64,000 nucleotides of DNA, from contig DASXZD010000018.1 in the NCBI GenBank assembly GCA_036502085.1, positions 30,377 through 94,376 on the forward strand, written 5' to 3'. Of this stretch, positions 56,563 to 64,000 are shown one piece after another; position 1 is the stretch's first letter; each line of letters begins with the position of its first letter. The notes beneath the pieces are model-generated. The model saw nothing but the letters and a program-made list of their open reading frames with translations, was not told the DNA's origin and did not search any database. The translations under genes and the position numbers were made by a program. Origin of the DNA: PALSA-505 sp036502085. GTDB taxonomy: Bacteria; Actinomycetota; Actinomycetes; Streptosporangiales; Streptosporangiaceae.

Positions 56563-58394
56563 CGCCGGAATGGGAAGCCAGCGCGGACCTGATCGTGGTC
56601 GGCAGCGGGGTCGCGGGGCTGACCGCCGCGCTGTGCGCGCGCGAGGCGGGGCTGCGGGTCGTGGTCGTGACGAAAGCGGCGGTCAGCGACGGGAGCACCC
56701 GGTGGGCGCAGGGTGGCATCGCGGTCGTGCTGCCGCATGGGAATGAGCCAGGAGATTCTTCCGAACGGCACGCATCGGACACCATTGCCGCTGGCGCCGG
56801 CCTGTGCGAACCGGCAGCCGTGGCCGCGATCTTGGCCGGCGGCCCGGAAGCGGTAGCCAGGCTGCGCCGGCGCGGCGCGGTCTTCGACCGGGCCGGGGAC
56901 GGGGCGCTGGCGCTGGGCCGGGAGGGCGGGCACAGCGCCTTCCGGGTGCTGCACGCCGGCGGCGACGCGACCGGCGCCGAGGTCGAGCGCACGCTAGCCG
57001 GCGCGGCGCGGCACGCCCGCATACCCGTGCTCGAACGGCATCTCGCCGCGGAAGTCCTGCTCACCGAATACGGCGCCACCGCCGGCCTGCTCGTTCTGGA
57101 CTCTGCGGACAGGCTGGGGGTGCTGCGGGCGCCGGCGCTGCTGCTGGCTACTGGGGGGCTCGGCCAGCTGTACCGGGTCACGTCGAACCCGGCCGTGTCG
57201 ACGGGGGACGGGCTGGCGCTGGCGCTGCGGGCGGGCGCGGCGGTCGCGGACGTCGAGTTCGTGCAGTTCCATCCGACCGTGTTGTACGCCGGGACGGGCG
57301 TCGGGACCGCGCCGCTGGTGACCGAGGCGATGCGCGGCGAGGGCGCGGTGCTAGTCGACGCGACCGGCGCTCGGGTGATGGCCGGCCTGCACCCGCTGGC
57401 CGACCTGGCCCCGCGAGACATCGTCGCGGCGGCGATCACGCGGCGGATGGCGCAGGCGCCCGGCCGGGTCAGCGACCATGTGTTCCTGGACGCGACGCAC
57501 CTTGGCGACGCCGAGTTGCGCCGGCGCTTCCCCGCTGTGCGGGGCGCCTGCCTGGCGGCAGGCATCGACCCGGCGCGGCAGCCGATCCCGGTCGCGCCCG
57601 CCGCGCACTATCACTGCGGCGGGGTGATCACCGACCTGCGGGGGCGTACCGGCGTGCCGGGCCTGTACGCGGCGGGCGAGGTCGCCAGGACGGGGCTGCA
57701 CGGCGCCAACCGGCTGGCCTCCAACAGCCTGCTGGAGGGGCTGGTGATGGGCGAGCGAGCGGCGGCCGCGATCACGGCGGCCGCCATCGCGGCGGACACG
57801 GCCGCAGGTCGGCCGGGCAACCGCACCTCGGGCGGCCGCACGCTGCCCGAGCCCGGGTCCCGGCACGTGCAGCAACTGCCAGCCGCCGACCCCGACGCGC
57901 TGCGCCGGCTGATGAGCAGGCACGCGAGCATCGGCAGAGACGCCGCGGGCCTGGCGGCCGCGCAGGCCGGAATCGCCCGGTCGTTCACCCGGCGGGACGT
58001 CGCGGGCCTGGCGGCCGCCCAGGCCGCAATGGCCACCTCAGCCACGCGGGAGGCACCGGCGGACCGGGCAGGCTACGCAGCCCAGGCGGGCTACGCAGCC
58101 CAGGCGGGCTACGCGGGCCGGGCGGGCTACGAAGCGGCGTTCCTGACCCTGGCGGCTCGCGCCGTGCTCACCGCGGCTGCCGAGCGCGCCGAATCTCGCG
58201 GCTGCCACGTCCGCACCGATCACCCGGACCGCGACGACGCGAGCTGGCGTCACAGCCTGGTGCTCCGGCTGACCGAATCGGGCGTTCCCGAGGTCGTCGG
58301 CACCCTGTCGCCAGACGGCACCCGTTCCGCCGGGCCGCCGCATTTGACCAGCGGCCGCTCCCGCAGCCCCAGCCTGACGGGCGCCGGACGATGA
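56559..58394 (+). CDS. nadB: L-aspartate oxidase NadB
   Basis: A 611-aa FAD enzyme that oxidises aspartate to iminoaspartate for NadA. Seen: VVGSGVAGLTAALCAREAGL (FAD site), STRWAQGGIAVV, EGGHSAFRVLHAGGDATG, FVQFHPTVLY, LVTEAMRGEGA, HYHCGGVITDLRGRT, GLHGANRLASNSLLEGLV. The C-terminal region is expanded by repeats: AAGLAAAQAGIARSFTRRDV repeated once, and GYAAQA-type units (about 58071-58130). GTG 56559 overlaps nadA; the end overlaps nadC by ATGA. Confidence 0.96.
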   Translation: MTPEWEASADLIVVGSGVAGLTAALCAREAGLRVVVVTKAAVSDGSTRWAQGGIAVVLPHGNEPGDSSERHASDTIAAGAGLCEPAAVAAILAGGPEAVARLRRRGAVFDRAGDGALALGREGGHSAFRVLHAGGDATGAEVERTLAGAARHARIPVLERHLAAEVLLTEYGATAGLLVLDSADRLGVLRAPALLLATGGLGQLYRVTSNPAVSTGDGLALALRAGAAVADVEFVQFHPTVLYAGTGVGTAPLVTEAMRGEGAVLVDATGARVMAGLHPLADLAPRDIVAAAITRRMAQAPGRVSDHVFLDATHLGDAELRRRFPAVRGACLAAGIDPARQPIPVAPAAHYHCGGVITDLRGRTGVPGLYAAGEVARTGLHGANRLASNSLLEGLVMGERAAAAITAAAIAADTAAGRPGNRTSGGRTLPEPGSRHVQQLPAADPDALRRLMSRHASIGRDAAGLAAAQAGIARSFTRRDVAGLAAAQAAMATSATREAPADRAGYAAQAGYAAQAGYAGRAGYEAAFLTLAARAVLTAAAERAESRGCHVRTDHPDRDDASWRHSLVLRLTESGVPEVVGTLSPDGTRSAGPPHLTSGRSRSPSLTGAGR

Positions 58395-59290
58395 TCGGCG
58401 CCGAGACGGCGGAGGCGCTGGCGGCGGCCGGCCTGGAGCCAGACGATGTGCGCCGGATCGTGGCCGCGGCCCTGGCTGAGGACCTGCGGTACGGGCCGGA
58501 CGTGACCACCGAAGCCACGGTGCCGGCCGACGCCGTGGCCGTGGCCGCGATCACCCCCCGCAAGCCCGGCGTGCTAGCCGGCGCCCCGGTGGCCCTCGCC
58601 GTCTTCGACGAGGTGCTCGGCCCGGATTACACCGTCCTCGACGCCGCCGCCGACGGGACCGCGCTGACAGTGGGCCGGCCGGCGATGATCCTGCGCGGAC
58701 CCGTGCGCGGCCTGCTCACCGCGGAGCGCACCGCGCTGAACTTCGTCTGCCACCTGTCCGGCATCGCCACTGCGACCGCCCGCTGGGTGGCGGCCGTGGT
58801 CGGCACCGGCGCGGTCCTGCGGGACTCCCGCAAGACGCTGCCCGGCCTCAGGGGTCTGGAGAAGTATGCGGTCAGGTGCGGCGGCGGGGCCAACCACCGG
58901 ATGGGCCTCGGCGACTCGATCCTGATCAAGGACAACCACATCCAGGCGGCGGGCTCGGTGACCGCTGCGCTCGCGGCCGCCGCGCAGCATGCGCCCGGAC
59001 TGCACTGCGAAGTCGAGGTCGATGACCTCGGGCAGCTGGCCGAGGCGGTGCGAGCGGGCGCGGCCGAGGTGCTGCTGGACAACTTCACGCCCGCTCAGTG
59101 CGCGCAGGCCGTGCAGCTCGTGCGCGACGCAGCGGCCAAGACCCGGCTGGAAGCCTCCGGCGGGCTGACGCTGGACACCGCGCGCGTCTACGCCGAGACC
59201 GGCGTGGACTACCTGGCCGTCGGCGCGCTCACGCACTCCTCCCCGTATCTGGACCTGGGCATGGATCTCGAAGCCCCGGCCGGCCTGTAA
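58391..59290 (+). CDS. nadC: Nicotinate-nucleotide pyrophosphorylase (quinolinate phosphoribosyltransferase) NadC
   Basis: A 299-aa enzyme that converts quinolinate and PRPP to nicotinate mononucleotide. Seen: EDLRYGPDVTTEATVP, TAERTALNFVCHLSGIAT, LRDSRKTLPGLRGLEKYAVR, CGGGANHRMGLGDSILIKDN, EVEVDDLGQLAEAV, LLDNFTPAQ, EASGGLTLDT and DYLAVGALTHS. Full length. ATG 58391 overlaps the nadB stop, completing a nadA-nadB-nadC operon under the presumed control of NrtR. Confidence 0.97.
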   Translation: MIGAETAEALAAAGLEPDDVRRIVAAALAEDLRYGPDVTTEATVPADAVAVAAITPRKPGVLAGAPVALAVFDEVLGPDYTVLDAAADGTALTVGRPAMILRGPVRGLLTAERTALNFVCHLSGIATATARWVAAVVGTGAVLRDSRKTLPGLRGLEKYAVRCGGGANHRMGLGDSILIKDNHIQAAGSVTAALAAAAQHAPGLHCEVEVDDLGQLAEAVRAGAAEVLLDNFTPAQCAQAVQLVRDAAAKTRLEASGGLTLDTARVYAETGVDYLAVGALTHSSPYLDLGMDLEAPAGL

Positions 59291-59300
59291 CCCCGGCCGG

Positions 59301-62300
59301 TCAGTAGTTGAACGGCTGCAGCTGATCACCGTCCAGGCCTAGCGTGTACCCCCGCAAGGGACCCGGCTCCAGCTGGGTGAGCTGGCCCGCGATCGTGGTG
59401 AACACGTTGAAGAAGTTGAACTGCTCGATCCGGTTCAGCAGCTGGCCCTGCTCGTTCATGACCAGCTCGCTGGACAGCGCATTGTCGTTGGGAATCGCGC
59501 CAAGCCCCGGAGTCGAGGTGTTCTCATCCGGTGACGAGATCTCCTGCACCAGGAATTCCCGGTGGCTCGCGTCCGCCGCCGGGTGCTCGTACACGAACCC
59601 GCCCGGCGTGGCCAGGGTGCCGCTGCCGTCGGCGAGATCGTAGACGCCAACCCCGCTGTTGTCCGGGGCGACCGCCGTGCCGGACGCGGAGTCGATCGCG
59701 ATCCCCCCGGCGAAGCCCTGCCCGACGCCGGCGAACGTGCCCACGGTCCCGTGCGCCAGGTTGACGGTGATGAACGTCGGCGGCGCCGACTGGTCGAAGA
59801 AGTCGGTGCCGCCCAGCACCGCCGTCCCGGTCGTCGTGTCCTGCGCCATCCCGGTGATCTCCGGCAGGCCGAAGCCGGACAGCACCGGCTGGACCGGGAA
59901 GACCGGCCCGAACGTGCCCGCCTGGACGTCGGACCGGAACACCCCGGCCCCGCGCACCCCCTTGTTGGTGAAGCGCCAGGTCCCGAACGCCGCCGTCGCC
60001 GTCACCTGGTTATCGGCCGGCTGGATCGCGCCGTTGCTAGTCGGCGGCTTCCACGCGCCGTCGAGCTTGGTCAGCGGATTGAGGATCCGGTAGTGCGTCG
60101 CCGTGGCCGTGCTGTCAGTGATCAGCCCGGTGTGGCCGGCGAAGATGCCCGGACCGCCGGAGTCCAAGGTGGTGTAGCTGTCGTTGCCCACCGAAGAAAC
60201 CGTCGTGCCGGTGACGTACTGGGTCTGCTGGTCGAAGGTCTCGACCGAGCTGACGCTCTGGCCCTCGGCGTTGACCTGGTTCGAGGTCACGAACCCCGCG
60301 GGCTGGGTGGCGTCCACGCCGAAGCCGTCGACGGTGGCGCCGCCGTCGGCCGGCGCCACGCCGTCCATCGAGACCGAGCTGACGTCCGAAGCCTCGCCCG
60401 CGGCCGCACCGGACGCCGTGACCGGCAGCACCCGCACGTTGCTGAACATGGTCGGATCCAGCCCGGCCGCGGTGCCAGACACCGTGACCTGCCCCGAAGT
60501 GCCCGGCAGCGGCTGGAAGTACACCGACCCGCTGTCGTGGCCGTTGTCGTCGCGGATCGTGCCGTCGGGGTTGTTGAAGGTGGCGAACGAGTTGAAGTCG
60601 TTCGCGCCCGGAGCGCTGATCTCCAGCTCCGCCCCGGTGGCGCCGGGCACCGTGGTCACGTTCCAGCGGGCGGTGAACGAGCCGCCGTACGGGATCGACA
60701 GCAGGTAGCCGGGCGGCGAGCCCGGCGCCGACAGCAGCGGCGCGCCGGGCCGGACGTCAGAGCCCGCGTCCTGCACCCGCGTGGTAGCGAAGTCGGAGAA
60801 CGCGAACGCGTCCGGGGCGGCCTGGATGGCGATGCCGTACATGCCGCCGCCCTGCAGCGCGGACACCGGCACGTGCACGGTGCCCGAGGTCTTGGTCAGG
60901 CTGACCGTGTACAGCGGCCGGAAGAAGTGGTCGTCGATCGGGTTCATCCGGCCCGGCGCCGACACCACGAGCCGCGGCGCGGTGAAGCCGGACTGGCCGG
61001 CCAGGTTGTAGCGCACCGGGATCGTCGTCCCGCGCACCACCGGCGGGACCAGCGGAGCCAGCGCCTCGGGGCTGCCGGACCCGCCGGTGAACGACAGCGG
61101 GATCGTTGCCGTGGCCAGCACCTGGCCGCCCGCGCTCGCCGCGCTCGCCGCGCTCGCCGTGTAGGACAGCGAGACCGCCTCGGACTGGCCGGCCGACGGC
61201 GGCGGCAGGCCGGCCGCGGCCAGGATCGCGTCGGGCTGCAGCCGCGCCCACGGCCCGGTCGCGAGCACCTGCTGGCCGCCGGTCTCGGGCACCGCGGACA
61301 GCTGGTACGTCGCGTCGGCAGGCAGCCCGGCCCAGTCCGGCGAGATCGTCAGCCAGGCGTCGCCGTCCAGCCCCGCCAGCGAGATCGCGCCCGGGTCGGT
61401 GGCCGTGCTGAACACGTCGTCGAGCAGGCCGGGATCCGGCTGCCGCTGCTCGACGGCCACCCGCGCCACCCCGGGCGCGAGGCCGCTGCCGCCGAGCACC
61501 CCGGCGACCGCCGCGCCGAGGTCGAGCTGCGGCCCGACGGTCAGCGTCCTGTCGGCCTGCGGCACGTTCGGCACCGGAGTCGCGCTCTGCTCCAGCTCGG
61601 CGCGCAGCGCCAGCGGGTCGGTCGCGACCGATGTGTTCCCGGCCAGCCGGGCCGCCTGCTGGACCACGGCGGCCGCCGCCCCGACCTCCTGGACCGAGCC
61701 CGACGTCCCGCCGATGTTGTCCACCGTGACATTGTCCGGCGCCCCGCCGAACGTGTGCTCGAACCCCAGCAGGTTATCGCCGGGCGCCGAGATGCTGACC
61801 CGGGATCCGAAGCCGGAGGAGAAGCTGCTGTAGCCGTCCCAGCGAGTCTCGGGGAAGGCGTGCTGCGCCGCTAGCGCGGCGTTCGCCGGGTCCTGCGGCG
61901 GCGCGGCCGAGATGTCGTCGAGCGTCGTGCCGCCGACGTCGATCGACCCGGAGTCGAAGTCCCGCGACGGCACGGTGGACAGCTGCACGCTGTTCAGGTT
62001 GCTGGGCGTGCCGCCGGGCGCTTCGGTGTTGGTGGCCGCCGAGCCGCCGGACGGGCTCACCGCCGCATTGGTCGGCGTCCGCAGCCCGTCGTTGGACGAG
62101 ACCGACACGATGATGTGGTCCTGATGCATGAGCGAGGCGATCAGCGCTTCGGTGAGCGGATCGTCCTCCAGGTAGCGGGACGGGAACCCCTCGGAGTCCA
62201 GCCCGAAGGCCAGGCTCGCGGTGATCACGTTCGGTCGCGGCCGCTGCTGCGCGGCGGCCAGGAAAGCCTCGTCGAGGCTGGTGATCGTGCCCGTCGTGTC

Positions 62301-63635
62301 GGCGGGGACGACCAGCCGGAAGTGCGCTCCCGGCGCGATCCCGAGCAGGTCGGTGAGCCCGGAGCCGGTTTCGCCGGACCGTTGCTGGCCGTCGGGAAGC
62401 GGCGCCATCATCGCGAAGTCGAGGCCGATCTCCGCGTCGAACGGGTCGACCCCGCACGTCTCGCCGGTCGGGTCGAGCACGGCCTGCGAGGACGCCACCC
62501 AGGTGGGGATGAGCGGCATCGACGGCCAGTCCAGGTAGCGCTGGCCGCCCTTGATGATCGTGGTCGGCCCGAACGCGGACACGAACCCCGAGCAGCTGTC
62601 CCGGCGCGGGATCCCGGCCGAGTCGAGGTCGCCGAGCGACACGTCGGTGATCGTCTCGCCGGCGCCGGGCAGTTGCTGGTACTTCGACTCCAGCGACTCA
62701 TAGGCCGGCGTCCAGTCGACGCCGGGCTTGTTGAGCAGCGACTGCGCGCTGGACTGCAGCGCGAAGTTCGCCGGCAGCGGCGGCAGCGAGCTGTCGCTGG
62801 CCCGGCTGGCTCGGCTAGCCGCCCGTTCTGCCAGCCGCCGCGCGGCCGCGTCCGCCGCCCGGCGGGTCGCGGCCGGCACCGGGATCGGGCTGGTCGCCGT
62901 CGTGGCCACCGTCCAGTCCGGCGCGGCGTAGGCGACCGCGCCGGACGCGCTCAGCGCCGCCAGCGCGCCCGGCATCGTGGCCGCGGTCACCCGCAGCACG
63001 TAGGCCCGGGCCAGATCGAGCCCGCCCGGCTCCGGCCGCAGCGCCGCCGCGACCGCTCCGGGGAAGACGGCGGACATACTTTCGGTGCCCAGGCCAGCCA
63101 GGACCCGGTTCAGACTCGCATTCGTCGTGTAATCAGGAATTTTTCCGAACGGTTCCATCCCGGACCCAGCGCGGTCCCGCCGGAGTCCCTGCAACACGGC
63201 CGCGGGCACCCGGCGCACCGGCTCGGTCGCGCTGACCGTCGGGGCGAGCACGACCTCCAGCTGCCCGGCCACGAACGGCTGGGCCGACGCCTTGGCCAGC
63301 TCGAACGACAGCTCGGCCCTGTCCGGCAGGGCCGCCGCCGTCCCGGCGGGCCCGGCCCCGGTGGGCGGGACGTTCCGGTAGTCGACCTGCGACCGGGCAG
63401 CGTTCCACACCTGCGCCAGCCCGTTGGAGTAGACGGTCGCGGAGTCGCCGTTGACCAGCCGGAGGTTACGGTAAACGACCGTCAGCCTGGGAGCTTCGCG
63501 CGCCGCGGTGGGCCCGGCTTTGCCCGTTCGGGAAAAATGAACGGCTGATGCTCCGGCCGGAGCCGCGAAGCCGAGGCCGAGGGCCGCGCTTGCTGTGACA
63601 GCGATCAGGGCTAGCGCACGCGGCCTTGACCTCAT
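59301..63635 (-). CDS. Giant secreted sedolisin/subtilase-clan protein
   Basis: A 1444-aa protein. GGAGGTGGG precedes ATG 63635, and a signal peptide follows (RPRALALIAVTASAALGLGF). N-terminal pro-region to about residue 290. The peptidase-like domain has DAEIGLDFAMMAPLPDG (Glu-X3-Asp as in S53), LLGIAPGAHFRLV, NVITASLAFG and NIGGTSGSVQEVGAAAAVVQ with the nucleophile Ser; no subtilase HGT motif is present. About 700 residues of beta-rich domains follow, with no sorting signal. It may be an atypical acid peptidase or an inactive scaffold. Convergent with nadC, stops ten bases apart. Confidence 0.85.
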   Translation of the reverse strand: MRSRPRALALIAVTASAALGLGFAAPAGASAVHFSRTGKAGPTAAREAPRLTVVYRNLRLVNGDSATVYSNGLAQVWNAARSQVDYRNVPPTGAGPAGTAAALPDRAELSFELAKASAQPFVAGQLEVVLAPTVSATEPVRRVPAAVLQGLRRDRAGSGMEPFGKIPDYTTNASLNRVLAGLGTESMSAVFPGAVAAALRPEPGGLDLARAYVLRVTAATMPGALAALSASGAVAYAAPDWTVATTATSPIPVPAATRRAADAAARRLAERAASRASRASDSSLPPLPANFALQSSAQSLLNKPGVDWTPAYESLESKYQQLPGAGETITDVSLGDLDSAGIPRRDSCSGFVSAFGPTTIIKGGQRYLDWPSMPLIPTWVASSQAVLDPTGETCGVDPFDAEIGLDFAMMAPLPDGQQRSGETGSGLTDLLGIAPGAHFRLVVPADTTGTITSLDEAFLAAAQQRPRPNVITASLAFGLDSEGFPSRYLEDDPLTEALIASLMHQDHIIVSVSSNDGLRTPTNAAVSPSGGSAATNTEAPGGTPSNLNSVQLSTVPSRDFDSGSIDVGGTTLDDISAAPPQDPANAALAAQHAFPETRWDGYSSFSSGFGSRVSISAPGDNLLGFEHTFGGAPDNVTVDNIGGTSGSVQEVGAAAAVVQQAARLAGNTSVATDPLALRAELEQSATPVPNVPQADRTLTVGPQLDLGAAVAGVLGGSGLAPGVARVAVEQRQPDPGLLDDVFSTATDPGAISLAGLDGDAWLTISPDWAGLPADATYQLSAVPETGGQQVLATGPWARLQPDAILAAAGLPPPSAGQSEAVSLSYTASAASAASAGGQVLATATIPLSFTGGSGSPEALAPLVPPVVRGTTIPVRYNLAGQSGFTAPRLVVSAPGRMNPIDDHFFRPLYTVSLTKTSGTVHVPVSALQGGGMYGIAIQAAPDAFAFSDFATTRVQDAGSDVRPGAPLLSAPGSPPGYLLSIPYGGSFTARWNVTTVPGATGAELEISAPGANDFNSFATFNNPDGTIRDDNGHDSGSVYFQPLPGTSGQVTVSGTAAGLDPTMFSNVRVLPVTASGAAAGEASDVSSVSMDGVAPADGGATVDGFGVDATQPAGFVTSNQVNAEGQSVSSVETFDQQTQYVTGTTVSSVGNDSYTTLDSGGPGIFAGHTGLITDSTATATHYRILNPLTKLDGAWKPPTSNGAIQPADNQVTATAAFGTWRFTNKGVRGAGVFRSDVQAGTFGPVFPVQPVLSGFGLPEITGMAQDTTTGTAVLGGTDFFDQSAPPTFITVNLAHGTVGTFAGVGQGFAGGIAIDSASGTAVAPDNSGVGVYDLADGSGTLATPGGFVYEHPAADASHREFLVQEISSPDENTSTPGLGAIPNDNALSSELVMNEQGQLLNRIEQFNFFNVFTTIAGQLTQLEPGPLRGYTLGLDGDQLQPFNY

Positions 63636-63803
63636 GGACCCACCTCCAAGTCGCGGGCGCGTAGCCCGATGCGTCCTCACGGCGGAATCCGCAGACGCCG
63701 GCCGGTGCGGAGGATCCGCCAGTGCTTTCACGAACCCGGCTTTTACGATGAAACGGGAGGGCCTGAAGTGTCAATCGCCTAGCTTGTCCAGATTCCGACG
63801 GCA

Positions 63804-63867
63804 GCCGGTTTCAGCCAGCGCCGGTTTCAGCCAGCGCCGGTTTCAGCTAGCGCCGGGTTCAGCTGAC
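63804..63867. repeat. 16-bp tandem repeat in the 63636-63947 gap
   Basis: GCCGGTTTCAGCCAGC recurs at 63804, 63820 and 63836 (one change), with a diverged fourth unit from 63852. It lies in the gap 63636-63947 upstream of the giant secreted protein, which otherwise shows no gene. Confidence 0.85.
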
Positions 63868-63947
63868 CGGAAAACAGGACCTCAGCCGGACGCGCGGCAG
63901 CGCCGGCGGAGCCGGCTTGTGGCCCTCCGGCGATGTGGGGTCGTGGG

Positions 63948-64000
63948 TCAGGCGGCCTGGGCGATGGTAACGGTGAAGCCGAGTGCTTCGAGCTGGCGGA
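63948..64000 (-). CDS. 3' end of an unknown gene, possibly a transposase
   Basis: The last 17 codons of a minus-strand frame, ending RQLEALGFTVTIAQAA. The LGxxVTxxxAA ending is reminiscent of some actinobacterial transposase C termini, but the segment is too short to decide. The gene runs off the right edge. Confidence 0.35.
   Translation of the reverse strand, partial: RQLEALGFTVTIAQAA

Noticed and set aside
59562..61874. 770-codon open frame antisense to the giant secreted protein gene
   Set aside because: Arg/Gly/Val-rich shadow frame with no motifs.
63804..63867. Short regular repeats considered as a CRISPR array
   Set aside because: Units are directly adjacent with no spacers, and no cas genes are in the window. 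The same applies to 43361-43497.

Overview
The window is high-GC actinobacterial DNA. Third codon positions are strongly G/C, GTG starts are common, SD-led genes overlap as ATGA or GTGA, and mycofactocin, NrtR and class II DAHP synthase genes are present. Secreted acid-type proteases (one G1, two sedolisin-type) suggest a soil, perhaps acid-tolerant, actinomycete near Streptosporangiales/Treboniaceae; that placement is a guess. I see no rRNA, tRNA, CRISPR array or prophage. A possible transposase 3' end is cut by the right edge.

Layout. 0-4.2 kb: a mycofactocin locus on the minus strand (mftA, mftB, mftC, a mycofactocin-type SDR, start of mftF) with divergent mftR and a 33-bp palindrome between. 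4.2-15.9 kb: housekeeping and accessory genes (FAH-family hydrolase, secreted M1 peptidase, ArsR regulator/MFS pair with a leaderless promoter, DUF2237, secreted choice-of-anchor protein, SDR coupled to a LigD-type polymerase, HAD, Nudix, a GNAT gene broken by one stop). 15.9-20.8 kb: an unusual three-gene operon. Two large related proteins without signal peptides are followed by a T4-lysozyme-like protein, all with Ser/Gly-rich tails; the lysozyme tail is frame-shifted. This is my best candidate for an undescribed system.

20.8-28.4 kb: TIGR03084-type protein, NHL-repeat and WNG-repeat secreted propellers, enoyl-CoA hydratase, ABM monooxygenase, nucleotidyltransferase, a tiny zinc-finger protein. 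28.4-36.3 kb: a nucleotide-sugar/polysaccharide cluster: UXS-like epimerase, then a tightly overlapping minus-strand operon (PssD/PssE-type glycosyltransferase, two methyltransferases, radical SAM enzyme, fused epimerase-aminotransferase). 36.5-39.1 kb: phasin-like/XRE pair, folD, Lon-N protein. 39.3-41.5 kb: a decayed RHS gene with orphan ORFs and a 58-aa Cys-rich peptide. 41.7-45 kb: MBL lactonase-like protein, MpaB-like oxygenase, ABC1 kinase, separated by an AT-rich repeat.

45-51 kb: a protease island. G1 and S53 proteases share a duplicated promoter module; an SSI-type lipoprotein inhibitor, an NRDE protein and a TetR regulator follow. 51-59.3 kb: TrmB/LuxR regulator, class II DAHP synthase, and nrtR divergent from nadA-nadB-nadC (de novo NAD synthesis) with a candidate NrtR operator. 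59.3-63.6 kb: a giant secreted sedolisin-like protein. Several dispersed hairpin-forming repeats lie in the intergenic gaps.
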